The notes under the pieces are model-generated. The model did no database searches. It saw nothing but the letters and a program-made list of their open reading frames with translations, and was not told where the DNA came from. Below, in pieces: positions 11,827 through 21,400 of a stretch of 64,000 nucleotides of DNA. The stretch is taken from the IMG/VR virus record IMGVR_UViG_3300035689_000009, positions 1 through 64,000 of that record; one strand, given 5' to 3'. Made by a program: the position numbers and the translations under genes. The stretch comes from a virus. Positions within the stretch are counted from its first letter, which is position 1; each line of letters starts with the position of its first letter.

Positions 11827-13044
11827 CTAAACCGCATCTAGCCAAATACTGTATTCGCAAGTAACTCCATTCTCGGGGTGAACGAACATCAAATGCTGAC
11901 ACGGTCTGCTCATTGAGGAAAAATACTCTTGAGCATAAGTGTTATAGCTTTCTGGTGAACCTGAGACCCTGAGCATTGAGCTACCTATGGTCATTTTAAA
12001 TTGCTGATGATAGTGGCCCATAAATATATCTTCGAAGTGCTCTGGGATTGCGCCATCTTTCCACCCCATTGCTCTCTTATAGTAGCCATGATATTGTCCT
12101 GGTGCAGGCATTTGGTCACCATGAATTAGCAAGGAACTATAGTTACCTATGGTGTCTACAGCGTACCAATGTCTTTCGCCTTTTCCATCTGGAATATTAA
12201 AGGTTATTCTTGGCTCCTGTCTTCCTTCTTTGTAAAAGAATTCCATTGACTTGTAAAGGAGTCTATCCATGTTTGTTTCTGGGTCATGCATCTTCCTGCC
12301 GCGTCCGCCTACTGCACCGTGATTTCCTATCACACCAGTAACATGCACGTGCTCAAAGTGCTGCAGTACGGTGTCAAAGAACTTACTTAGAATTGCTGGA
12401 CCGTTAACGCCTACTTGCCTATAGAGTCCAGAATCTATTAGGTGAGCTTGTCCTGGAAATATCTCTTCACCCTCTACGATATCGCCTAATAGCCATACGT
12501 GAAGATTCTTAACAGGGTGATGCTTCCTTTGTATTTCTGTTATTTCTAGCAGTTTCTGAGTATAAACTTCTATTCTTTCTGCTAAAACTTCAGAGTTATA
12601 ATCGGGAGTTATCTTACCTAACTGCCAATCCGCAAATACTGCTACTGCTGTTTCAGGAACACCTGGTAACACCTTAAGTGTTGGGCCCTTAATGGGAGCA
12701 GTTTCTATAGATGAAAAAGCATCGAATGCAGCTTGATAGACTGCATAAACTGTTTCATCTTTTACGTTCTTATTTTTTTCAGCTATTTTAGCCAAACGTC
12801 TATTTTCAGATCTTAAAAAGATAGATTGATCAGCTGCCGTAGCTTCATGACTATCTAAGAAGATTTGAGCGTCCTGCTCTTCTTCATTCCACACTTCTGT
12901 TATTCCAGTTTCAATAATTTCACAATCATCATGTAGTACTTCGCCAGGAAAGTTGTCATACCCTTCTGATACCATTCTTGCATGGGTCATGTTTTTTGCT
13001 TTTACTATCTGTTTTCTTATAACAGAGTAAGTTTGTTCAGACAT
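11827..13044 (-). CDS. Calcineurin-like metallophosphoesterase (405 aa)
   Basis: After a helical N-terminal region of about 125 residues comes a metallophosphoesterase core with the family motifs in order: VFADWQLGK (near 136), LLGDIVEGE (near 184), GNHG (near 240), HGD (near 306) and GHYHQ (near 342). These supply the Asp, Asn and His ligands for two metal ions. Family members hydrolyse phosphoesters, including nucleic acids (Mre11/SbcD-like), phosphoproteins and nucleotides; the substrate here cannot be read from sequence. It is odd that it sits inside the baseplate operon, between the J-like protein and a giant tail protein. It could be virion-associated or simply co-expressed late. Start ATG 13044. 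Confidence 0.9.
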   Translation of the reverse strand: MSEQTYSVIRKQIVKAKNMTHARMVSEGYDNFPGEVLHDDCEIIETGITEVWNEEEQDAQIFLDSHEATAADQSIFLRSENRRLAKIAEKNKNVKDETVYAVYQAAFDAFSSIETAPIKGPTLKVLPGVPETAVAVFADWQLGKITPDYNSEVLAERIEVYTQKLLEITEIQRKHHPVKNLHVWLLGDIVEGEEIFPGQAHLIDSGLYRQVGVNGPAILSKFFDTVLQHFEHVHVTGVIGNHGAVGGRGRKMHDPETNMDRLLYKSMEFFYKEGRQEPRITFNIPDGKGERHWYAVDTIGNYSSLLIHGDQMPAPGQYHGYYKRAMGWKDGAIPEHFEDIFMGHYHQQFKMTIGSSMLRVSGSPESYNTYAQEYFSSMSRPCQHLMFVHPENGVTCEYSIWLDAV

Positions 13045-13067
13045 TAATTTACACCTTTTCTACTAGT

Positions 13068-14228
13068 TTACGCTCCCATTATAACAGAGAATAGGCTAAG
13101 CGTACCAGCAGCCATGTAACTTTTATCATCAGATAGTCTATAATCTTTATTAGGTATATTTCTATTGTCTACTTTAATATTACCAACAGTGACAGACATA
13201 ATTAGCTCTGAAGAAAGCTTCATCTGTCTTTCTATTTCCGATATTGAAACTGAGTCACCAATTGTAAGACTGTTTAAATATCTATTTAAGAAAATCTTTG
13301 ACTGATTTTCCACACTCCTAGCAATTGCTCCTGTTGTTCCTTCTCTTAATGTTAAGGTGGCTGAAACATCTACTAATTTTTTAGTAGCCACTCTCAGGTT
13401 CATATTGATACCAACCGGTTTAACGGCTTTAATCTTCTCGTAAACCAACTGGCTCATTATACTTATCCCAGCTTGTGTTTCTGGTATAACCACTATATCG
13501 CATGTGCCAACACCAAGAGAAGCTTCTCTTATTTTTACATCCCTGACACCCTTAACTGATAAGGCTGCAAACCTAACAGATTCTGCGGTACCTGATGCAG
13601 AGCCTCTAATTGCTGAAACTATTCTTCTTCTATAGTTATCATCAGATTCTGAGTTAAGGCTACTGTAAACTTCCTTTGGATTATTACAGTACACTACGAT
13701 ACCCGGAGGTGATATGAAATTATGTCTCACCAAGGTGTTTCTAGCTGCGGTCACATTATTATCTGCAAATTTTGCTTTAACTGATCCATAGGCCCTTGTG
13801 TTACCGGTTGCTATAACGATATCTGAATTTAGTTCATATTGATACTGAGTTGAAGAAAACGCTGTGGCATCGTTGTATACAAGCGTTCCTTTTGGAATGG
13901 TTACTGTCGAACTATGAGTTGTATTTAAATAAAATTCTATATTTCCAGTAACTCTTTCTGGGACCAGCTCAGATGATATAGTTCTACGCTGTACGTTATA
14001 CAGGGTGCCTATCATATCTAGATTGATTCCTGAAGCTGTTGAGAGATTAGACTGCTCTATGCTCACCTTTAAGGAGTTGTAAAGATCGCTAATTTCAGAA
14101 TGAATTGCTTCCGCAAAAGCTCTGGCTATTGATCCAGGAGAAATAGCGCTAATTCCTGCGTTTTTTTGCAGGGCGTTGAGAGTAGCTACGAGCATTTGCT
14201 CTTTACTCTTTATGTTAACTGATACCAC
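13068..14228 (-). CDS. Baseplate J-like protein (386 aa)
   Basis: This matches the baseplate J / Mu gp47 / T4 gp6 family (PF04865-like) in length and motif order. An N-terminal helical segment contains SIARAFAEAIHSEISDLY and GINLDMIGTLYNVQRR. A VTIPKGTLVYND strand pair follows, then the characteristic ESDDNYRRRIVSAIRGSASG and AALSVKGVRDVKI. In contractile tails these proteins build the wedge ring that encircles the hub and starts sheath polymerisation. The start lies one base from the stop of the gp25-like gene, as in many phage baseplate operons. All ORF features look intact. Confidence 0.93.
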   Translation of the reverse strand: MVSVNIKSKEQMLVATLNALQKNAGISAISPGSIARAFAEAIHSEISDLYNSLKVSIEQSNLSTASGINLDMIGTLYNVQRRTISSELVPERVTGNIEFYLNTTHSSTVTIPKGTLVYNDATAFSSTQYQYELNSDIVIATGNTRAYGSVKAKFADNNVTAARNTLVRHNFISPPGIVVYCNNPKEVYSSLNSESDDNYRRRIVSAIRGSASGTAESVRFAALSVKGVRDVKIREASLGVGTCDIVVIPETQAGISIMSQLVYEKIKAVKPVGINMNLRVATKKLVDVSATLTLREGTTGAIARSVENQSKIFLNRYLNSLTIGDSVSISEIERQMKLSSELIMSVTVGNIKVDNRNIPNKDYRLSDDKSYMAAGTLSLFSVIMGA

Positions 14229-14229
14229 T

Positions 14230-14610
14230 CTAGGCTCCTAAGTCTTGTGTTATTGACAATATCGTAGGTTCATTTAAATCACCCATTAAATAAACATCAA
14301 ATCTAATGGAGTCTGCGGAAACCGGTACTGCTTCAATAGTAATTTGTCTATTTTTAAAAACCCCTTCTCTTTCTAGGGCTGCACGAATTAATCTTTTGCC
14401 GAAGTCACCGGTTTGAGGGTTTTGAGGCATTCCGTATAGCATCGACAGTTGAGTCCCTAGCTGAGGGTAAATAAAGAAGTCACCTGGCTCAGTCATCAAC
14501 CTCATATATACATGCTGTATATCTTTTTCTGACATAGATTGAACTAAGCCCAAATCTCCAGATCCATTTACTACTAAATCACCACTAAGGCTGATGTAAA
14601 AATCAGACAT
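14230..14610 (-). CDS. gp25/W-like baseplate wedge protein (126 aa)
   Basis: Length, context and the EPGDFFIYPQLGTQLSMLYG segment followed by RLIRAALEREG fit the small GPW/gp25-like (or XkdS-like) baseplate family. These proteins sit at the sheath-proximal end of the baseplate and pair with the J-like protein encoded next. The N terminus has the common ISLSGDLVVNGSGDLGLV beta hairpins. The start overlaps the end of the upstream gene by 8 bases, so the two are translationally linked. Confidence 0.88.
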   Translation of the reverse strand: MSDFYISLSGDLVVNGSGDLGLVQSMSEKDIQHVYMRLMTEPGDFFIYPQLGTQLSMLYGMPQNPQTGDFGKRLIRAALEREGVFKNRQITIEAVPVSADSIRFDVYLMGDLNEPTILSITQDLGA

Positions 14611-15307
14611 TATTATCTCCTATGCTTTCTTTAACAATATCTAACGCCTGGTTTATCGAGCGCCCATTAGACATTAGATTTCTTATGCTATTTATCAAAT
14701 TAGCCTTTGACATACTCTCTGCATTAAACAGCGCAGAAGAGTTCCTATCCCAAAAAGAATCTAATTTAATAATATCTTCTTTTGTAAAATCATTATCTAA
14801 TGAAGAATTTTCCAATACATCCACCGAGACAACATCAGTGTTAGTTGTTTCTCTATAAGCGTACGTGCCGTTAATAGTAACTGCCTGTTGTGAATCTTCT
14901 TGGTCTATTAAATCTAGATTCTTTATGTAATGATCCATATTTAAAAAAGCTGGATTATAAGATTTATCATTTGCGCTGACAAATGCTGGCTCCGAAAACA
15001 CAGTTGCCGAATGATTGAATTCCATAGAGTTCCATTTTAAACCATCTTCTTTTGTAAAAAACTTAATATTATCCGCAAAAAGAGAAATGGTTTTTGTTGA
15101 TCCATTTATAACTATACCTACTCCAGGCGCTGAAAATATTTCTATATCACCAGAATCTGTTAGTCTTATAAAAGATGGATTATCTGGATGAGTTAACCCT
15201 ACTTCTCTTTGGGAAAAGTTTTTCCTTCTGCTTAATTCATCTATCTCAGAAGCGGTCTTGCCAGCTACTGATTCAAAAGACTTTTGTGCGTGAATTTTTT
15301 CTGACAT
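14603..15307 (-). CDS. Baseplate or hub-associated protein (234 aa)
   Basis: I chose ATG 15307 (MSEKIHAQKSF) because it follows the upstream stop directly (TAAAATG); an upstream in-frame ATG at 15331 would overlap that gene by 23 bases. The protein has a beta-rich middle with FIRLTDSGDIEIFSAPG, then GIVINGSTKTISLFADN and KFFTKEDGLKWN, and a helical C terminus. Similar proteins accompany OB-fold hub genes in large myoviruses, but I cannot name a domain. It probably belongs to the spike or hub complex, by gene order. Confidence 0.75.
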   Translation of the reverse strand: MSEKIHAQKSFESVAGKTASEIDELSRRKNFSQREVGLTHPDNPSFIRLTDSGDIEIFSAPGVGIVINGSTKTISLFADNIKFFTKEDGLKWNSMEFNHSATVFSEPAFVSANDKSYNPAFLNMDHYIKNLDLIDQEDSQQAVTINGTYAYRETTNTDVVSVDVLENSSLDNDFTKEDIIKLDSFWDRNSSALFNAESMSKANLINSIRNLMSNGRSINQALDIVKESIGDNNV

Positions 15308-15308
15308 T

Positions 15309-15671
15309 TTAAACCATAAACTTTGGCACACCAGTGTCTACACTGTAGTTGGGCATATATCTTCCTACGCTATTTGTATCGTCCATATATGATACTATAT
15401 GTGGAAACCTTTCATTGGCGTCAGCAAAGCCAACTATACATCTTGTGCCGGCTGTTGGCGCAACACTTTGCACACCGAGGGTGGATGGACATGGAACTCC
15501 TCTTATTATATTACCAACTTGATTTGTCATCCTATCATCTAAGATAATTACAGCTGTATTAGTCATTTTATTGTATGACATAATAGTTCCAGATCTTGTC
15601 TTAGATTGCTGAAGCTGATTATTGCTAATGTGTGAATTTAATTTTTCATCAAATTTTGGATACTGTTTCAT
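15309..15671 (-). CDS. OB-fold hub/spike protein, gp5-N or gpV-like (120 aa)
   Basis: A short beta-rich protein with SGTIMSYNKMTNTAVIILDD, then GTRCIVGFADANERFPHIVSYM. The pattern of a strand pair, a PTAGTRCIVGF strand and a C-terminal P-[KR]-F tail resembles the OB-fold N-terminal domain of T4 gp5 and phage gpV spike proteins. It lies between a cell-wall hydrolase and the wedge genes, the usual place for a hub cap or spike adaptor. There is no lytic domain, so lysis activity is left to the upstream multi-domain hydrolase. The assignment is by fold pattern and context. Confidence 0.7.
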   Translation of the reverse strand: MKQYPKFDEKLNSHISNNQLQQSKTRSGTIMSYNKMTNTAVIILDDRMTNQVGNIIRGVPCPSTLGVQSVAPTAGTRCIVGFADANERFPHIVSYMDDTNSVGRYMPNYSVDTGVPKFMV

Positions 15672-15682
15672 TACTTATCTCC

Positions 15683-18437
15683 TTATGCGCTCCATATAGA
15701 CGATGCTCCAGCGTAGGTGTACTTGCTTCCTGGGAAAGTTGTTGAATTTATATTTCTTGGTCTTGGTCTATCAGACCCTTCACTTTCATCATGCTGGTCA
15801 ACGTACTGACCATTTCCTATTGAAACTCCTACGTGGCCATAGTCATCAGTCCCACCCTGCCAAAATACCAAATAACCAGCTGGTGGGTTCTTTCCGTTTT
15901 CAGTCTCTGGTCCATAGAATGAAGCACTCGATTTTAGATTAGACAAGTGTTCTCCCGCTGTTAGGAATTGACTAAGACTAGGCGTAGAGACTGTATATGA
16001 GCCTTCGTTACCTGCAGCTGTCCACTCATCTGCAAATAGTGCAGTTTGTGCTGGGCCAAATAATCCCAAAGCAGCTGAAAGAACTCTGGCAAATCTATCG
16101 CAACCAAAGTTGCCGTCAAGATCTGAACGATATTTAGAAAGCCATTGAGGAATCTTATTAGTGCTAATCCAGTCTGCAGCTTCTTCAATTTGGTTCTTAG
16201 TAAAAGATGCAGGAGATCCATCTCCTCCGGCACTTTGCGAACTAACTACATCTACCTCATATGTAATTATTCCACTAGCGCCTTCGTTTATCAATGAACC
16301 ATCTTTAGCGTGATCATAGAAAACAGTTCCATCCATCCACTGTTCTATATAGTTTATTGTTCTTTTATTATTCTTTTTAAAATTTACTCTAACCCAATCT
16401 TCTAGTGTTTCTATAGGTTTTCCTGTTGTTAAATATACGTTAACAGCATTTTGAAATTTTGTTCCGAATATAAATCCACAATCAGATCTTGGTGTTTTAT
16501 CTGAGTTATCATAATCTCCCCAATGGAAAAAACCATTAGATGCATCTATCTTATTTACGTTTTTAAAATCTTTTCTGCCCCACTTATCCATCAGCATCCA
16601 AACTTGATTAATTGGGAACCACAACCTGTCATCGGTAGTAGACTTTGATTCTTCTTTATTGCTATTAGTGTTATAAATTTCTACTAATTTTTTTGCTACA
16701 GCGTTGGGATCCCAGGAAGAAGCTTCAGTAGCAGAGTACATTAACCTGTGAGCTTTAACTAATTGCTTTGTTGCAGCAGAACCATCATAGTAAATTGGCA
16801 CGTCGTTTGATGCGTTGGTCGACCTCTTGATTAAGGAAATCAAATTATACTGAAACATTCCAATTGAAACGTCACCACCCCAACTTGTCTTGTTATCGAA
16901 ACATTTGCCGTTATAACCTGCTGGACTGGCTCCACTCTCTCTTCCTGCTACAGCGCAAAAAATTGCTGCTGCCTCGTCAGAAAATGGACCTTCTTGAGAA
17001 AGCATTATAAATAATTCATATAGTGTTATTGCTGGACCACCATTTTTATAATTTTTATAGGCTTTTTCTTTTGCTGATGTCAGACTTGCTGAATTATCTA
17101 TTGGGTTTCCATTTTCATCTAATTGTTGAGCTGAAGCATCAGAGGTTTTCCAGCCACCAGAACCAATGTACTTACCACCTCTTTGTGGGCTAAAGCTAAT
17201 ATGAATATTTTCCGTATGCTCTGGACCAAATTCAAAGTTAACATATTTTAGATTTGGATATTGTGTTTTGATTGCAGTATCAACTGACTCAAAACCTTCT
17301 CCAATTCCTTTATCCTTTGCAACGTCTGGGTCAATGACTATAAGATCTGGCATTAGGGGTTGTGGCATTGTGTTTAACTTTTGTAAAACAATATCTAAGG
17401 CAATTGCATATCTCTCTTTGCCTCTTATTACTCCATAGTCGCCAACTGATCTAATGTCAAACGCTCTTCCAAAAACATGATCAGATATAGAATTTTTATT
17501 ATTTTTATCAATTCCACTTTCTGGATTTGAATGCCTGCTTGTTTTGTCACTTTCTGACAACACTGCCCTATTAAGGGCAAACGTGCCATTTAATTTAACA
17601 CCTTTATTTACATCTGTCATCATCAATAAGCATTCAATCAAAGAAGCACTAATGTATGCCTTTTTTTGAGGAGCGCTTATTAATGATGATTCAACAGAAT
17701 TCTCAGTTGGATTAGATTCATCTGTGTAGTATGAATTTGTTTGCACAAAAGAATAAGAAGATAGTACGTTTGGTATGTCAAATTGAAACCCAAGAGTTAA
17801 AGCTGGTTCATTGATGGATTGTTTAAGAAGTGTTCCTCTATCTATATATATTTGTTTTTCTTCTTCGCTTAATTCTTCATCTGTAGCTATAGCTCTTTCT
17901 CCTAAACCTGGAGCCTGGACATCTATTGTGTAGGCGGTGCTATTGTGGGTAAATAGTGCTCCAGTAGAATCTCCAACTTTAGACTTATCGTTTCCTGGCC
18001 ATTTTCCATTTGTTGATTCTAACAAAGGATTCATAACTGACGTTGGTGCAAAACCAGTTCCAACTAAAGACTGAGAAACTACCTTTAAGTATGCCTGGTC
18101 ACCCTTTAGCACTTCTAAATCTCCAGGCCCCTGATAATCTGGATTAGCTACTTGGAAAGCATCTCCTGATTGAATGCCTGTTGCTAATATGGAATGAAGA
18201 GACGACCTAACGAATTTTGTTGATGCGTCTGCTAGCGCTGCTGGGTTTCTAGTTAATGCTCCGTCCAGCCATTATATCTGTTAAATTTCTAGACGTTAAC
18301 GTCTGATTTGCATAATCTTCTTTTGAGGCTGAAGTGACTAAGCTGGCCGTTCCATTAGGGTTGTAGCCTTCTGACAATTTTGATATAAAAGCAGTTGAGT
18401 CATTAAGGTCATTTAAGCTAAAATTAAAATCAGACAT
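15683..18437 (-). CDS. Tail-associated peptidoglycan hydrolase with three catalytic-type domains (917 aa), +1 frameshift at CGG 18261
   Basis: ATG 18437 begins 58 residues ending ...LTDIMAG, then CGG; the +1 frame continues GALTRNPAALADAS... to the stop at 15683. Domains in order: an M15-type DD-peptidase-like segment near residue 319 (SDHVFGRAFDI, the S-x-H-x(2)-G-x-A-x-D pattern); a lytic transglycosylase or lysozyme-like segment near 496 (FCAVAGRESG with the catalytic-type Glu, and SIGMFQYN); and a C-terminal CHAP or NlpC-like segment with Cys near 778 (FGCDRFAR) and His near 863 (GHVGVSIGNG). Such a protein would open the cell wall during injection. An apparent GTG start at 18112 would lose well-formed sequence and has no SD. 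Domain calls are from motifs; activity is untested. Confidence 0.87.
18261..18263 (-). other. +1 recoding site 2 (GGA CGG A)
   Basis: CGG follows 58 codons of the hydrolase gene. The zero frame ends at TAG three codons on; a TAA in the +1 frame lies about four codons upstream, so the shift is confined to about seven codons. The join gives ...DIMAG-G-ALTRNPAALAD..., a smooth sequence. Only in-frame CGG in this gene. Confidence 0.9.
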
Positions 18438-18439
18438 TA

Positions 18440-21400
18440 TTATAATCCACTCTTTTGTTGAACATAGCTTGGCGTTGGTATAGATCTATCTAAGCCGCCA
18501 GTAGATGCTCTTTCTCTTAGTAGATCTACAGTATACACTTGGGCTAAGTTATTTGTTACTAGCTCCCAATTAAGAGTCGCTGGCGCTCCGTCATTATAGT
18601 ACTCATCCCAAGAAATATATGGCCATTCTGAAGCTTTTGAATAAAGAACTTCTAATATTTTAAAGTTAACTAAATCATTAAACAATTTTCTTTCGTCATT
18701 GGTTATAGTTAATAGCGGATCTGTTTCTCCAGTAATCTCAAAATGATTCTCCATATTAGAAGTGTATATTGAATTATATATTTCATCAAACTTTTGACCA
18801 AATACTGATTCTCCATAAAGATTTTTTTTGAATTTTTCTTTTTTCTGTATGATGCTTAAGCCAAGATTTTGAACAAAGAAAGATCTTATTATGGAAATAT
18901 TTGTTTCTTTATCTTCATCAAGCATTCTATAGAATACTGTTCCTAAAGATTTTTCTCTTTCTTGATCTCCGTAGTTAACACCCTTGAAGTAACTATTTGT
19001 ATTATTGATTCTTGATCCAGGGGATAAATCATCTTCTGTATAAATAGAAGTTGAAGATTGATCATTGGGAGAAACTCTAATAACAAAAGGCTTATCTCTG
19101 AGTCTTTCACTTACGAAGATTGCTGCTCTTCCACCTGGTGAATTAACATTTATTGCAGTTGTTGGATCATCTGGCTTATACCCAGCTTGTATAGAAGTAT
19201 TTGTGTACGCTTGGAAAGTACCAAGACTTGAAGCTATTATTCCCTCTAGTCTAACCTTAAAAGGTTGACCAGTTGGATTCATTAAGTCTACTACTTCTAT
19301 TTCATCACCATCTATAACATTATGTAATTTACATATCACTTTAAAGTATTGGTTTAAGCCAGTTTTATCTGGGCCAGTTCCAGAGTACTTTAATACTTCA
19401 GCATTAACTAATGCATTTTCATAACTCACGTATCTTACTAAGTCAGTTATTTCTTTTTCTTTCCAGCCAAGACTCTTAAGTAAATCATCATTTCTAATAA
19501 ATGCATTGCCGTCAACGGTTCTAACCTTACTCTTTACTCCTAAAATTCCAGGAAGAAGTCTCTTTGTATGGTATCTGCCAACAACCATTCCTTGATTTAT
19601 AGCAAGACTTGCGTCCATTGGTTGACCATTCTTATTTAGATAAGATATATAGCAGCCGTGTTGATCCAAAACGTTGTCCCTGACCCACTTCCAGCCTTTC
19701 CAAAATAAATCAGATGCTACTGCACCAGCAATTCCGGCAGCAATTGCGCCACCGGGGATTGCTGCTGTTGCTGCAGTTAGGCCAACTGTAGTTAAGTATG
19801 TTGCTGCAATTCCGGTTAAGCTAATTCCATTTTCAGAGTTTTGCTTCATCTGATTCTCTATTTGAGATTGGGCATCTGTTAATCCTTCGGCTGCAAAGTT
19901 CGCCATTATGTCGGACATAAGTGCACTTGATCCATGAGTAAATTGCACACCACCCATCATCTGTGATCTTAGCGCTTCTGACATACCGTCAACAGAAATG
20001 TCTCCACCAGACAAGATTCCAGTGCTTCCAGCTTGAACTGAATTAATCAAACTTCTTGTATCATTTCTTATATTCTGAATTGACATCCAAGAATGAATCC
20101 AACTAGACATAAACCATCTTGCTGGATCATTTATAGTCACAAGAGCATTAGGTGTGATAGACGTTATGAATCCCATATTTGGAGTAAAATGATGAACAAC
20201 CTGTTCGACTTCAAAAATTCCATACATTCTTTCATAAACATCAGCGAGGTAAACTAAGTCATGAGGTCTTATATCTGCGCTTCCTATTACAATTAACTCT
20301 CCAGAATAAATATCTTTTAGAGATTCCTTAAGATGAGCTAGACCAACTCTTCTTGCCATTAGTTCATCTGGCGCACCTTGAGATAGTTTTATTGCTCCTC
20401 TTGCAAATTCTATTGGATGGAATAACGGTTGAGCAATTCCGAATAGACCTTCGCCAGCTATGTTATCAAAGAATAAACCAGTCTCTACAGTTTTCTCAAC
20501 CTGTCTTTCTGCTGGAATACTTTTATCTAAAGCTACTGTTACTGGATACTTTCCTTCAGATACAGCGGTTACCTGAGTTGCTACATTGGTTATAGTCTCT
20601 TGTATATTATTAGCTATAATAGTTGAGAATGAACTTATGTAGTGTATTTTCTGAAATGGTTCACGTACTTCGACTACTGGTTCTCCATACTCTCTAGTGA
20701 ATGGGTTGTCAATGGCTCTTAATAGTGATCCAGGTCTTCCTAATGAATAATAGATAGAGTCATTTAATACTTTATTCATAATGTTTGCTTGCTGAGAGAA
20801 GTTATCTATGTTAGATAAACCATATCCCATTTGAAGCATCGACATTCTAAACATATTCATTAGACCTGATAAGCCATCACTCAGTGCTGTAAATAATGGT
20901 CCAATATTTTGATCCCAAAAGCTATCGATATTATGAGTTAGCACACCAACTACGTTACCTGCACTATTTCCTTCGCCTTTATTGTCTGCTAAAAGTTTCA
21001 AGAACTTTCTTTTATTTGATGCATAGTCTTGATTAGGATCGATAAATGCAGCAAAGATTTTGTGAACAGGACTAAAGTCCCACATATCATCACTGGCGTA
21101 TTGTCTATTTGGTTTTAATACTAACCAAGCTCTTGCATATGCATCTTGCCACATTGCCTGTCTAAACATTCCAACTATCAATAAGAATACTTGTTTTGGC
21201 GTAAAGTTATCTTTAATTATGTCATCTACTTTTGGCTGTCCGCCACCAACATCAGCGCCAAGTATTAAGGATAAATTAGATTGTGATTGTAAAAATAATC
21301 CTAATTTTTTATATTTTGTTTTTACTAAAGCATCGAAATATCTAACTAATCCACCCTCGTCGAGTGGTGCATCGACTAAGTTTTTTCTGGCAAATTCGAT

